Assembly (NCBI GenBank): GCA_030673895.1
Contig: JAUTCR010000073.1
Coordinates: 1-64,000 of the forward strand
Direction of reading: 5' to 3'
DNA: 64,000 nucleotides
Source of the DNA: Verrucomicrobiota bacterium JB023
Lineage (GTDB): Bacteria; Verrucomicrobiota; Verrucomicrobiia; Verrucomicrobiales; Akkermansiaceae
Numbering within the stretch: position 1 is the stretch's first letter; every line of letters starts with the position of its first letter. The translations under genes and the position numbers were made by a program. The notes under the pieces are model-generated. The model did no database searches. It had not been told where the DNA came from and saw only the letters and a program-made list of their open reading frames with translations. Below, piece by piece: positions 1 to 10,096 of the stretch.

Positions 1-69
1 CGTGTGACCACGACTCAACCGGCGGATGTTGAGAAGCGTTTCTATCGAGTGGAATTGCGAGCTAACTAA
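1..69 (+). CDS. C-terminal end of a secreted protein (partial)
   Basis: An open frame enters from the left edge and stops at 67-69, giving 22 residues that end in KRFYRVELRAN. The FYRVEL ending resembles the C-termini of three large exported proteins in this window (FFRVTV, FFQIRE and FYRLRV at the ends of the proteins at 13901, 34748 and 42654). In Verrucomicrobiota this ending usually closes a small beta-rich module of big secreted proteins. I infer it is the tail of such a protein; the body lies outside the window. Confidence 0.6.
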   Translation, partial: RVTTTQPADVEKRFYRVELRAN

Positions 70-153
70 AGAGGCTGCAGACGAGGGAAGCGGGCCAAAT
101 TCCCGTCGACCGATTAAGGGACGGCGGGATTGGACGCTAAGGGTGAACGGTAA

Positions 154-174
154 GGATGCCTCGCCGAGGTATCC
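154..174. repeat. REP-like palindrome, copy 1
   Basis: Two 10-base arms flank one central base: GGATGCCTCG, C, CGAGGTATCC. The arms pair fully if one G-T wobble is allowed. It has the same architecture as the element at 250-270 (GGA, three variable bases, CTCG, one base, CGAG, three bases, TCC), although the variable bases differ. It lies in the space between the partial gene and the end of thiC. There is no T tract, so it is not a classical terminator. Confidence 0.5.
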
Positions 175-249
175 GCAGAGCCGTGTGAGAAGCCGGTGAC
201 CTTGTGAAGCGGACGCAGGCAGGTTGGTCGACGAGGCCGGTCATTCGGC

Positions 250-270
250 GGAGGTCTCGGCGAGACCTCC
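250..270. repeat. REP-like palindrome, copy 2
   Basis: A perfect inverted repeat: GGAGGTCTCG, G, CGAGACCTCC. It sits 14 bases beyond the thiC stop codon. Together with the copy at 154-174 it looks like a pair of repetitive extragenic palindromes. It could also slow or end thiC transcription, but there is no run of T to support intrinsic termination. Confidence 0.5.
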
Positions 271-283
271 CTACCGCAGGCTG

Positions 284-2467
<2,184 letters not shown>

Positions 2468-2515
2468 AGAGAAGAAAGTGACGCGGGATCGAGGTTCACA
2501 TCCCCAAACCATGTT

Positions 2516-2612
2516 CTGACTCCCTCCGGCGGTACAACCCGCTTCAGGTTCGAAGGGTATCCCGGCGCGCCCGGTGTTCTCAGCTTAACGCACGAAAAGC
2601 TCCCCTGTCTGA
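2516..2612 (-). promoter_or_regulatory. TPP riboswitch (THI element)
   Basis: The minus-strand sequence has the conserved TPP aptamer blocks in order: GGGGAGC near 2605-2599, GCTGAGA near 2583-2577, ACCCTTCGAACCTGA near 2559-2545, GGGTTGTACCGCCGGAGGGA near 2540-2521, closing with GTCAG. It sits about 120 bases upstream of thiC. The 200 bases beyond it, up to the divergent gene at 2815, are AT-rich and presumably hold the promoters of both genes; I could not assign a convincing -35/-10 pair. Confidence 0.95.
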
Positions 2613-2814
2613 ATCGTAAGGATCGCCTTGTCCTATCCAACTGTCAAGCCAACAGGAGTTCTTAAGAAGGTCGAAGTGATGCGGAGATTTTGTAAAATTA
2701 ATGAAAGATTTCTCTAAAATTTATGGGTTTCTAAAATAATCCTTGCGGGATTGTTGCGGAAAATTGTATTGGCGAGGTGTTGACACTTAGGGGTCAGCAA
2801 ACTGCTACACTTCC

Positions 2815-3507
2815 ATGAAAATCAAACTGGCTTCCAAGAAGATTGGGGCTTTCCTTGGCGCTGCGTTGTCGCTCACGCTCGCCAATGGAGAAGAAACGGT
2901 CCCGGTGGGATGGCTCGAGGCAAGCCCCAAGCTTGTTCGTGCCGGAACCTACCCAAATCTCGAATGGGAAATCAACTATCCCGTTGTCGAGAACCTGGTG
3001 ACTGTTCCGCCCGATAACACGATTGTGCCTCTGCAGGAACTGACCATGAAGGTCCGCATCCTGGGGGCTTCATTCCAGTACAGTGCCACGCAATACCTCT
3101 ACACCCAGCTGTGGTATAAGAAGAACAACGGCAGCTGGCAAAATCTGTGGTACGGAAAGCAGAATCAGGTCAATCCCAGCGAAGTTCGCTACCAGACGAC
3201 TGTCAGAGCAGACGATACCTTGTATTTTGGTGCCCGGGGATATCGAAGTGGTTGGCTCCCGTTCTATTACTCGACGGATGATTCGCCGAACATGATCGTG
3301 CTCAAGGACGGCGACTCCGTGCCAAGCTCGCGCCCTGCTTTCTATCAAGGCAGTATCGAGAGCTTTTTGCAGCCTTACCTTGATGACAACAGGGTGATTG
3401 ATATCGGGCCCCGTGATGTGATCATTCTCTATGAGTTGGGTCAAACCAATCCCTCAAGTTCAGGTTTTGATATGCAGGACTTGGTGGCATTGATCACCTT
3501 TGAATAA
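2815..3507 (+). CDS. Exported protein of unknown function
   Basis: The 230-residue product starts with a signal peptide (Lys-rich start, hydrophobic core GAFLGAALSLTLA, likely cut after ANG). The rest is rich in Tyr, Trp and Asn with beta-strand spacing, for example YLYTQLWYKKNNGSWQNLW near residues 97-115, and contains no recognisable domain. It ends in a short DMQDLVALITFE helix. It is the first gene of a plus-strand run that continues with two more exported proteins and ribF (23 bases to the next gene). I do not recognise the family. A periplasmic or surface location is inferred from the signal peptide only. Confidence 0.75.
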   Translation: MKIKLASKKIGAFLGAALSLTLANGEETVPVGWLEASPKLVRAGTYPNLEWEINYPVVENLVTVPPDNTIVPLQELTMKVRILGASFQYSATQYLYTQLWYKKNNGSWQNLWYGKQNQVNPSEVRYQTTVRADDTLYFGARGYRSGWLPFYYSTDDSPNMIVLKDGDSVPSSRPAFYQGSIESFLQPYLDDNRVIDIGPRDVIILYELGQTNPSSSGFDMQDLVALITFE

Positions 3508-3530
3508 GTGATTCTCCAACCCCTGAGCTA

Positions 3531-4043
3531 ATGAGTTACCGAGTGCTCTTCGTGCTGCTGCTCAGCTTGTCTTGCACCTTTGGCGAGCCCGCGTCCCAGA
3601 AAGCCTTCGATTCCTTGACCGAGGAGCAATTGCTTGCCCTCCAAGCGAAAAGAAAGGCGGCCTACGAAGACTTCAAGCCTCTCGAAGAGAAGTCGGGTCG
3701 GAGGCATCCCTCGCAGGCGAGCCTGACCGAGCGTTCGGTCATTATCTCCGACGGTCGCTCTTGGACGCTCGTCCCCAAGGGGGCGATCATCCATTTACCT
3801 GAATCGTTGAAGAATCGGGTCAATGCGGCGAAGAGCGGACAATTGAGGAAGTTTCCTGACTTCTTCAGGATCAATCGAGGATGGGTCGCAGTTCATGAGG
3901 TGACGATGGAACAGGCGATAGGGGAAAAAGCGATCTCCCAAGAAGTGATGGACTCGTTCAAATACCAAGACCGGATCGTCATCGCAACTCGCTCTTTTTG
4001 CCCTATCACCGTTCTGAAGCCCGAAGTGAATGCCACGGAATAA
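3531..4043 (+). CDS. Exported protein of unknown function
   Basis: This 170-residue product has a signal peptide (VLFVLLLSLSCTFG, likely cut before EPASQ), then a charged helical stretch near residues 25-60 (LTEEQLLALQAKRKAAYEDF), then a mixed strand/helix region with SVIISDGRSWTLVPKGAII and GWVAVHEVTMEQAI. No family is recognised. It lies 23 bases after the preceding exported protein, and its stop codon is one base before the start of the next gene, so translation of the pair is probably coupled. Confidence 0.72.
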   Translation: MSYRVLFVLLLSLSCTFGEPASQKAFDSLTEEQLLALQAKRKAAYEDFKPLEEKSGRRHPSQASLTERSVIISDGRSWTLVPKGAIIHLPESLKNRVNAAKSGQLRKFPDFFRINRGWVAVHEVTMEQAIGEKAISQEVMDSFKYQDRIVIATRSFCPITVLKPEVNATE

Positions 4044-4044
4044 G

Positions 4045-5088
4045 ATGAAGGCATTGGCACGTCCTTGCTTGAGCCTGCATTGGCTTTTCTTGCTTGCCGC
4101 CCCCACGCAGGCGCAAGAATACGTTAACTGGGTGAGGCAAGTTCAGAACGTTCAGCGAGCGGATGGGTCCCTGCAGCAGGTTGAGCTGGACTATTATGTT
4201 TCCCGGGAAGGAACCCAGCTCTCCGAGGACCCCGTTCCTGAGACCGGAGCTCTTTTTGAGCTCTGGACCATCAATTCGGATACGGGTGAAGAGTATCTTC
4301 TCGATTCAACGACGGTAGGAGCTTACCTGCCGAGCGCCATCGTCAATATCGAGACGGAAGATCCCTATCCCAACGTCAAACGCACCCGGGCAGATAGGCC
4401 CTTCACCGTGAGGGTGGATGTGGATGGGCTTGTCGCCGATGCCGATGCCCAGGAGGCGGCTCGCAACGTTCTTTTTCAGCAATTCGCCGAGAACTATCCG
4501 GACGGTCAGGCCGCGCTTCCCAATGGGGAAATTACCTCTGATCCAATATGGGAAACCTTGTTGGAGCAGAACGGACAACACGTGTTGAGCTTTCCTGCTT
4601 CTGCTCTGGAGGGAGCAGTGCCCGGCAAAGTGTCCGGCGAGGAGCACTTTTTTATTCAAGCGATGCAGGATTACGGGGTGGATCCGATTGTGGTCGCTCA
4701 GGATAAAATCCAGATCTGGCCGGTCACCGACGGGCATTTTGAAGGAATCACGGATAACGAAGCGCTGAATGGTCATCCCACGGACGTTCGCATGATTGTG
4801 AATGACGCTTATCCTGGCAGCACGATCTATGCGCAAACCTACCCAGGTACTCCCGAGCTGGGTACGGACGGCAAGTTGATTCAGGGCTCCCACAAAAACG
4901 TTACTGAGGACGCCTCAGCCAGCTATGATTTTCAGCTCAACGATTGGGACGGCCATTTCGAAAGTGACGGGGTTTACACGCTGGAGATCTACAGCGAGTC
5001 GGCCTTCGGACGGGAGCGACTTTGCCACCTGACGATCACCATCGATATGAGTATGGTGTTCCAAGGGGGGGTGCATAGCATTCGGTAA
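4045..5088 (+). CDS. Exported protein of unknown function
   Basis: I chose the ATG at 4045 over the in-frame ATG at 4030 because it leaves one base after the upstream stop codon and begins a clean signal peptide (MKALARPCLSLHWLFLLAAP, cut near TQAQ). The mature part, about 320 residues, is acidic with strand-like alternation. It contains two regions that could be Ig-like (near residues 40-130 and 240-335), the second ending GVYTLEIYSESAFGRERL. No catalytic motif is visible. Function unknown; the context ties it to the two preceding exported proteins. Confidence 0.72.
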   Translation: MKALARPCLSLHWLFLLAAPTQAQEYVNWVRQVQNVQRADGSLQQVELDYYVSREGTQLSEDPVPETGALFELWTINSDTGEEYLLDSTTVGAYLPSAIVNIETEDPYPNVKRTRADRPFTVRVDVDGLVADADAQEAARNVLFQQFAENYPDGQAALPNGEITSDPIWETLLEQNGQHVLSFPASALEGAVPGKVSGEEHFFIQAMQDYGVDPIVVAQDKIQIWPVTDGHFEGITDNEALNGHPTDVRMIVNDAYPGSTIYAQTYPGTPELGTDGKLIQGSHKNVTEDASASYDFQLNDWDGHFESDGVYTLEIYSESAFGRERLCHLTITIDMSMVFQGGVHSIR

Positions 5089-5131
5089 ATCAAGGTTGCC
5101 AGCGAAGGCGTCTCTGGGCAACGTCCCGACC

Positions 5132-6046
5132 TTGAAGACGCTGCACGGAACCTCTGAGCTAGAGACGATTCATGAGCCCCTGAGTCTCGCACTGGGCGTC
5201 TTTGACGGGCTCCATGTCGGGCATCAGGAAGTGATTGCCCGAGCCGTGCGGCAAGCCCGCGACGGGGGAGGAATCGCGGGGATGTTGACCTTTGAGCCAC
5301 ATCCTATCTCGGTCCTGGCTCCCGACCGCGCACCCCGTCGGCTTCTGGCTAGTTTGAGGCACAAGGAGGCGCTTTTGACCGAGTTGGGGGTCGATTTGTT
5401 GGTCGTCATTCCGTTCTCAAGGGAGTTTGCAGAAGTTGAGGCTGAGGACTTTCTCGCCGACTTGGCCAGAGCCCCACAGCTCCGATCGCTCGCGGTGGGA
5501 GAGGACTGGAATTTTGGTAAGGGGCGACGTGGTAATGTGGCAATGATGAGGGATTACTGCGCCCAGCGCGGCATCGTCCTTGATGCGGTGCCACCGGTGA
5601 TGATGGATGGTGAACGGGTGAGCAGCACACGCATCCGGCAAGCCCTGCGTGACGGGAATCTGAAGGCCGCGGAGGATATGCTTGGTCGGCCTTATTCAAT
5701 CTTCGGACAAGTGGTGCAGGGGAAACAGCTCGGCCGTCAAATTGGCTTCCCCACCGCGAACATTCGCCCGGAGAATGAACAGCTCCCCGCTGATGGCGTG
5801 TGGAAGGTGAAGATGCGCTGGGAATCGGAGTGGATTCTAGGGATCGCCAACCTTGGGAGGCGCCCAACCGTCGAGGAGGGAGGACAACGATTCCTCGAGG
5901 TTCACTTGCCGAAGTGGAGCGGCGACCTCTATGGCAAGAATGTCGAGGTGCGTTTCCTGCGGCGCATCCGGCGCGAGCAACGGTTTTCCGGAGTCGATGA
6001 ATTGAAGGCTCAGATCGAGCGGGATATCAAAGCGGCGGGATTGTGA
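5132..6046 (+). CDS. ribF: Bifunctional riboflavin kinase / FAD synthetase RibF
   Basis: Converts riboflavin to FMN and FMN to FAD. The N-terminal nucleotidyltransferase half shows GVFDGLHVGHQ (the HxGH type) and TFEPHP, and the later STRIRQALRDG. The C-terminal flavokinase half shows GKQLGRQIGFPTANI. There is no upstream ATG. I place the start at TTG 5132 (KTLHGTSELE) because that gives the usual family N-terminus; a TTG at 5096 would add 12 residues. The stop codon overlaps the GTG of the next gene (GTGA), so the two are translationally coupled. It is the only housekeeping gene in this run of exported proteins. Confidence 0.93.
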   Translation: MKTLHGTSELETIHEPLSLALGVFDGLHVGHQEVIARAVRQARDGGGIAGMLTFEPHPISVLAPDRAPRRLLASLRHKEALLTELGVDLLVVIPFSREFAEVEAEDFLADLARAPQLRSLAVGEDWNFGKGRRGNVAMMRDYCAQRGIVLDAVPPVMMDGERVSSTRIRQALRDGNLKAAEDMLGRPYSIFGQVVQGKQLGRQIGFPTANIRPENEQLPADGVWKVKMRWESEWILGIANLGRRPTVEEGGQRFLEVHLPKWSGDLYGKNVEVRFLRRIRREQRFSGVDELKAQIERDIKAAGL

Positions 6047-6477
6047 AATGGCTTCGCTCTCTCTGGCATCGTTCCCGCCGATGGCAGATTCTCAGCGTCA
6101 TGATGGGGCAGAAGGGGGTGGGGATCAGCCTCCTTGTCCTGGCCGGCTTGCAGTTGGGGTTTTCATACGCCGGACTGCGTTTCTGGCGTTGTCCGTGGCG
6201 CGAGTACCTCGGTTGGCGCTGCCCCGGCTGCGGCCTCACTTCAGGCTGCCGGGCAATCATGAGCGGGAATCTTGAAGAAGGAATCGCCCGGAATTGGCTC
6301 TCGCCTCTCGTGGTCATCGCCCTCCTCGTGCTGGCCGTCTCGTTCGCTATCCCGGGGCGGGCGAGACAAAAATTAGTTCAGCGGATCAAGGCTTTCGAGG
6401 GGGCAACCCGGATAGGCTTGTTCGTCATTGCTTTGCTCCTTCTCCAGACATTGCTTCGTCTCTTCGGAAAAGCTTGA
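6043..6477 (+). CDS. DUF2752 membrane protein
   Basis: A small membrane protein of 144 residues that starts at a GTG overlapping the ribF stop codon. It has an N-terminal membrane segment (GISLLVLAGLQLGFSYAGL) and then the DUF2752 signature WRCPGCGLTSGCRAIMSG with the CPGCG motif near residues 62-72. Two further hydrophobic segments follow: SPLVVIALLVLAVSFAI and GLFVIALLLLQTLL. DUF2752 proteins have no settled function; their paired cysteines could bind metal or form disulfides. Coupling to ribF is positional only. Confidence 0.85.
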   Translation: MKWLRSLWHRSRRWQILSVMMGQKGVGISLLVLAGLQLGFSYAGLRFWRCPWREYLGWRCPGCGLTSGCRAIMSGNLEEGIARNWLSPLVVIALLVLAVSFAIPGRARQKLVQRIKAFEGATRIGLFVIALLLLQTLLRLFGKA

Positions 6478-6512
6478 TCAAGCAAGCTCCAGCATGGAGG
6501 AAGGGCCCGGGT

Positions 6513-6830
6513 ATGGACGATTTGGGTGCTTGGATAATGGTTGCTGCCGGACTCGGTTCATTGGGTTGTTCGCTCATCGTCCTTTTCGCGATTTTCACGC
6601 GTGAGGGAGTTGCCCTCGGGATGGTCGGGCTCTTGTGCAACTTGGTCGCCTTCGTCTGGGGATGGTCAAAGGCTGAAAGCTATGGCCTGAGGAGAGTGAT
6701 GATGGTCTGGACCAGCTGCCTAGTTCTCTCGCTCCTTGGTGCCGGACTCTTGATGCCGCGCATGCTGAGGGCAGCAGAAGAGCAATCGCAGGGAGAAACG
6801 GACGCAACCGGGCAGGAGCCGTCTCACTGA
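6513..6830 (+). CDS. Small membrane protein
   Basis: The ATG at 6513 follows a purine-rich GGAGGAAGG eight bases upstream, so I prefer it over the longer open frame. The 105-residue product has three hydrophobic segments: WIMVAAGLGSLGCSLIVLFAIF, GMVGLLCNLVAFVWGW and VWTSCLVLSLLGAGLLM. A short acidic cytoplasmic or periplasmic tail follows. It closes the plus-strand run that began at 2815, and its stop overlaps the convergent gene at 6824 by seven bases. The family is not recognised. Confidence 0.65.
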   Translation: MDDLGAWIMVAAGLGSLGCSLIVLFAIFTREGVALGMVGLLCNLVAFVWGWSKAESYGLRRVMMVWTSCLVLSLLGAGLLMPRMLRAAEEQSQGETDATGQEPSH

Positions 6831-7591
6831 CCGGGAGCGCTTATGGGAATTGGATTCAGGCGCTTGGTCGTGAAGCGGACGTTCACGGTGTATCCCTCAT
6901 GTTCCTGGCCCGTCCCGAGGAGCACGGAATGGCCCTCGTCGGTCCTCCAGAGGTGGGATGCGAGCATCAAGCCTTCCTGAAGATCCTTTCGTTCCGGATA
7001 AGGGGCCTCGGAAACGGGTCGTCCGTAAAGCTTGTTCAAGAGGTCGACCAATTCACCCCAGTTCGATCTCATCCGCCCGCGATATTCGAGTGCCTGTTGT
7101 GATTCGGTCTGCAGGGTGACTTCCCGCAGGTTTCCTCCCGGCGTCCAGTCGAAATAAAGATAGCAATGCAGTCCTCCGATTGTATTTTTGGTTTTGAAAA
7201 CCCCGTTGAGCCCCGTGCGGCCGAAGAAGCTCTCTTCCACCGAGCATTCGACAATTTGCGATTCCATCAGCTTGGCTTCAACGGTCTCCCGATCGTCACC
7301 AAACTCGAGGGTATCGAAGGCATTGCCTGCGGGCGGGGCTTCGTTGACCGCTGGGCGATGGGGATAGGAGGATTCGATAAACTTCTTGTCGTCAACGTGC
7401 AGCTTCTCGAGGGAGAAGGTGAGCACCCGTCCTGCGGCATTGCGAAGAGTGATCGAGGTATCATCCCGCGAGATGAATTCAGCGCTGAGCGTCTTGGCTC
7501 CGTCGCTACTCCGCCAATTCCTCAACTCGGCGAGGAGGCTGGTCGGGAGAAGAAGGAAAGGTAACAGTGCGAGCGTTGTTCGGGCTGCCAT
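6824..7591 (-). CDS. Exported SHD1-domain protein
   Basis: The ATG at 7591 begins a signal peptide (MAARTTLALLPFLLLPTSLL, cut near LAE), so the longer frame to 7666 is unlikely. Residues 20-70 match the SHD1 pattern common in exported proteins of Verrucomicrobiota and Planctomycetota: RNWRSSDGAKTLSAEFISRD, then TLRNAAGRVLTFSLEKLHVDDKKFI. A beta-rich domain of about 180 residues follows (LEFGDDRETVEAKLMES onward) with no catalytic motif. In bacteria SHD1 probably binds a ligand or partner; its exact role is unknown. A second SHD1 protein lies at 61925. Confidence 0.75.
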   Translation of the reverse strand: MAARTTLALLPFLLLPTSLLAELRNWRSSDGAKTLSAEFISRDDTSITLRNAAGRVLTFSLEKLHVDDKKFIESSYPHRPAVNEAPPAGNAFDTLEFGDDRETVEAKLMESQIVECSVEESFFGRTGLNGVFKTKNTIGGLHCYLYFDWTPGGNLREVTLQTESQQALEYRGRMRSNWGELVDLLNKLYGRPVSEAPYPERKDLQEGLMLASHLWRTDEGHSVLLGTGQEHEGYTVNVRFTTKRLNPIPISAPGQ

Positions 7592-7647
7592 CGGCAATAT
7601 AACGTTTCTCGCGACGATTTGTTCGGAAGAAAATGTGCGATGAACAC

Positions 7648-7680
7648 AAAAAAGCCCGGAAGCCAAAAAGCTACCGGGCC
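7648..7680 (-). terminator. Intrinsic terminator after the TIGR04073-type gene
   Basis: On the minus strand GCCCGGTAGC and GGCTTCCGGGC pair around TTTTT and are followed by TTTTTT. It begins 26 bases past the stop codon at 7706. The stem is GC-rich and the T tract is uninterrupted. Confidence 0.8.
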
Positions 7681-7705
7681 AATTGAAAAAAAAGTTAGAG
7701 ATGAA

Positions 7706-8134
7706 TTACCAAGTCTGGGTGCGGGTGTGGCTGAAGTAGCTCTCGAATCCAAGCTCAGGAGGGAACTCGGAGAGGCCATCGCTTGGGTTCATTTCGACGC
7801 GCCAGTCAGCACCACACTTGGAGTAAGGTGGCTTGAAGGTGCCTTTGTAGGTCGGGCAGTGGAAGGTGAAGAGCTCGTAGAAGCCGTAACCCATGCGCTT
7901 GAATGCCTTCTGAGTGCCGTTGACAAGACCGTAGGACCAGCCAGCTTTACGGCCGAGGCTGTCGTTCTTGCGACCAAGTTGCTCAGGGATTTCCATCACA
8001 CCATAGAGAATGTTGCTGATGGCCCGGCCGAGTTTGCGGGAAGAGGTGTATTCCGCACCTGGAGGCGCCTGAATGTCCCCATGGACGGTGCCAACGAGGC
8101 CGAGTAGCGTAGCTGCAAGGATCAATTTTTTCAT
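7706..8134 (-). CDS. Exosortase-associated protein, TIGR04073 type
   Basis: The ATG at 8134 starts a signal peptide (MKKLILAATLLGLVGTVHG); the upstream extension to 8239 is discarded. The mature part has the pattern of the TIGR04073 family: RKLGRAISNILYGVMEIPEQ, then GWSYGLVNGTQKAFKRMGYGFYELFTF. This family is seen mainly in Verrucomicrobiota genomes with exosortase/PEP-CTERM systems, but its function is not known. No exosortase or PEP-CTERM substrate is nearby. The family assignment rests on remembered motif similarity. Product length is 142 residues. Confidence 0.75.
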   Translation of the reverse strand: MKKLILAATLLGLVGTVHGDIQAPPGAEYTSSRKLGRAISNILYGVMEIPEQLGRKNDSLGRKAGWSYGLVNGTQKAFKRMGYGFYELFTFHCPTYKGTFKPPYSKCGADWRVEMNPSDGLSEFPPELGFESYFSHTRTQTW

Positions 8135-8385
8135 CGCTGAAGTGAAACTATTGAATAGGTCGGGGTGGTGGCAACACAAAATCTGGTCTTTCCGCAGGTT
8201 CTTTCCGGACTTTCCCAGTTCCGATGCTCTCAAACCCAATGATTTCGGGGCTGAATCACGTTGAGGGGAAGTTTAGGAAACCCGAAATATCCGAGGGAAA
8301 TTTCGACTCAGTGCGCGATTCGAGGGAGCTGGCCGCCCTGGCCGAAGCAGGATGGCCGCTCGAGTAGCGTCTTGAGCTATCACCC

Positions 8386-8922
8386 TTAGGGCTCAACCAC
8401 GTAGATTCCGCTAGCATTGACGACGAGATGATCCGCCGACGAGCCTTCGGCAATGGTGCCGGTGACGGTCAGTTCGCTCAACTCTTGGATGCCGCCCACG
8501 CCTTTCAAACTCTCCTTAAGGAGTTTTCCAGAATCGTCGACGAATTGAATCGTCGCGATTGACTTCTTGATCACATCGGGATCGTCACAGCAGACATCCC
8601 AGGGGGTCTCACAATGGTCGTCCGGCATGGCATTGCATGGGGTCAGGGTTTCGTCGTCACCGAGAATGAGCGCAGCTCGATTGGGGATGAAGACTTCCGG
8701 ACGTCCCATGACCAGACCGTTGACGACAACTTCGCGTCCTGCTTCCGGATCGGCGAAGAGATCGGCTACGTTGCTTGCATCCTCAGGGCGCGAATCCAGA
8801 AGAATCCGTTCGCTCAAGGAGGACGGGGATTCTGTCTGTGATGTCGAGGATTCATCCTTCTTTTGGCAGGAGACGAGCGGCAAAACGGCCGCGAGGGCGA
8901 CGGGTAGGGTAGTCAGTTTCAT
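8386..8922 (-). CDS. Cys-rich lipoprotein with TPWD-CC motif
   Basis: The 178-residue product has a lipoprotein signal (LPLVSC, acylated Cys19). After a Ser-rich linker comes a small beta-barrel-like domain (residues 62-176). It contains Cys96, His103-Cys104 and Cys111-Cys112 in the pattern C, seven residues, C, TPWD, V, CC. Clustered cysteines and a histidine suggest metal binding or redox chemistry. I recall similar uncharacterised exported proteins in Planctomycetota with C-M-D-C-TPWD-CC spacing. It starts 22 bases after the last permease gene of the ABC operon, so it is probably the operon's final gene. Confidence 0.75.
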   Translation of the reverse strand: MKLTTLPVALAAVLPLVSCQKKDESSTSQTESPSSLSERILLDSRPEDASNVADLFADPEAGREVVVNGLVMGRPEVFIPNRAALILGDDETLTPCNAMPDDHCETPWDVCCDDPDVIKKSIATIQFVDDSGKLLKESLKGVGGIQELSELTVTGTIAEGSSADHLVVNASGIYVVEP

Positions 8923-8944
8923 TATCTTTGTTTGTTTAATCTTT

Positions 8945-10093
8945 TTAGTTTGAGCGCAGAGCCTTGGGGAGCGCCGGGGCGAGGGTTCTGATTGCGGGAG
9001 GCAGCGTCCCCACCGTTCCGAGGAGCGCGCCGGTGACCAGGCCAGTCAGCACGACTGCGGGGGAAAGTGAGAGCTCGAAGGCTCCCATCGAGAAGGCAAT
9101 CGTGCGGCCCTCGAGAAGAAGTAGTGCCGCAACCATGGCGAGGAGGGTGCCTGTCAATGTGGCGAGCAGCGATTCCTGAATCAGTGACACAAGCAAGGCT
9201 CCTCTGGTGTAGCCAATTGCCTGGAGGGTGGCCATCTCACGAATCCGGGAGGCAAAAGCCGCATAGAGGGTATTGATGCCACCAAAGAGTGCCCCTGCGG
9301 CGACAAGGGCAGCGGTGAGCCAGGTCATGCCCTTGATCGGGCCATAGAAGCGGGAGAGTTTATCGTAGTAGATGTCTTCTCGAATTGAGGACAGCTCGAG
9401 GTCATTGCGCTGGAAGGCAAAGACTTCCACGTCCTCAGGCTCACCGTCGCTCAAGCGGACGTAGACGGCAGACAGGGAGTCGCGCTGCATCAGGGTGGCG
9501 AGGTCATTGCGATCGAGCCAAAATTCGGACTCCAGAACAGTTCCGGGTGCGGCGAAGCGACCGGAGATGCGAAACTCCTGCTCACCGATCACGAGCATCT
9601 CCCCGAGCGCGAGCGCTTCCTCGGCTAGCCCAAGCTTGCGCGGTGCCAACTTGCCCACCATGACCTCGCCAGGCCCGGGGAAGTGTCCTTCGAGGAGGAC
9701 CACCTCCGGGTGAACGAGTAGGGCCACGGGGAGAACACCTCGCATCTGCCCCTGCTTGGATTCGCCGGAAGGGGGGGTGATGGGCGCTTGGAAGATGATC
9801 TCACCCGAGACGGCCGGGGTATTAAGCTGGGAAGCCAGTCCGGGGATGGATGTCTTGGCGGCCGACTCAGCAGCCAGAGGCACCTCAGAGCGCTCGATTG
9901 ATTCCTCCGAGCCTTTTCCCACGAGCATGACATTCTTGGGAGAGCCAGAGGCGGACAGAACACGGTCCATTCCCTCATTGAAGGCGACCGCTGCAGTGAG
10001 CAGAAGCACGACTAGTGCGGATCCGCCAACGGTCTGCAAAAGACGCGAGGGATCCCGGAAGAGATTTCTAACAGCGTATGTGAACGGGAGCAT
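8945..10093 (-). CDS. ABC transporter permease, FtsX/MacB type (second)
   Basis: A 382-residue membrane protein with the FtsX/MacB layout. One N-terminal membrane helix (GSALVVLLLTAAVAF, residues 24-38) is followed by a periplasmic domain of about 220 residues and three C-terminal helices near residues 262-375. The last ends in the family's typical PAIRTLAPALPKALR. It starts three bases after the stop of the other permease, so they should form a heterodimeric permease with the ATPase at 11230. Such systems move lipids, lipoproteins or small molecules by mechanotransmission rather than by a classical pore. Confidence 0.88.
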   Translation of the reverse strand: MLPFTYAVRNLFRDPSRLLQTVGGSALVVLLLTAAVAFNEGMDRVLSASGSPKNVMLVGKGSEESIERSEVPLAAESAAKTSIPGLASQLNTPAVSGEIIFQAPITPPSGESKQGQMRGVLPVALLVHPEVVLLEGHFPGPGEVMVGKLAPRKLGLAEEALALGEMLVIGEQEFRISGRFAAPGTVLESEFWLDRNDLATLMQRDSLSAVYVRLSDGEPEDVEVFAFQRNDLELSSIREDIYYDKLSRFYGPIKGMTWLTAALVAAGALFGGINTLYAAFASRIREMATLQAIGYTRGALLVSLIQESLLATLTGTLLAMVAALLLLEGRTIAFSMGAFELSLSPAVVLTGLVTGALLGTVGTLPPAIRTLAPALPKALRSN

Positions 10094-10096
10094 GGG

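Noticed and set aside
2780-2811. TTGACA ... TACACT promoter just before the gene at 2815
   Set aside because: The spacer is 20 bases and transcription would start inside the coding sequence, so it is probably chance.
7706-8134. A nearby exosortase/PEP-CTERM system
   Set aside because: No exosortase gene is in the window and none of the large secreted proteins ends in a PEP-CTERM tripartite signal.
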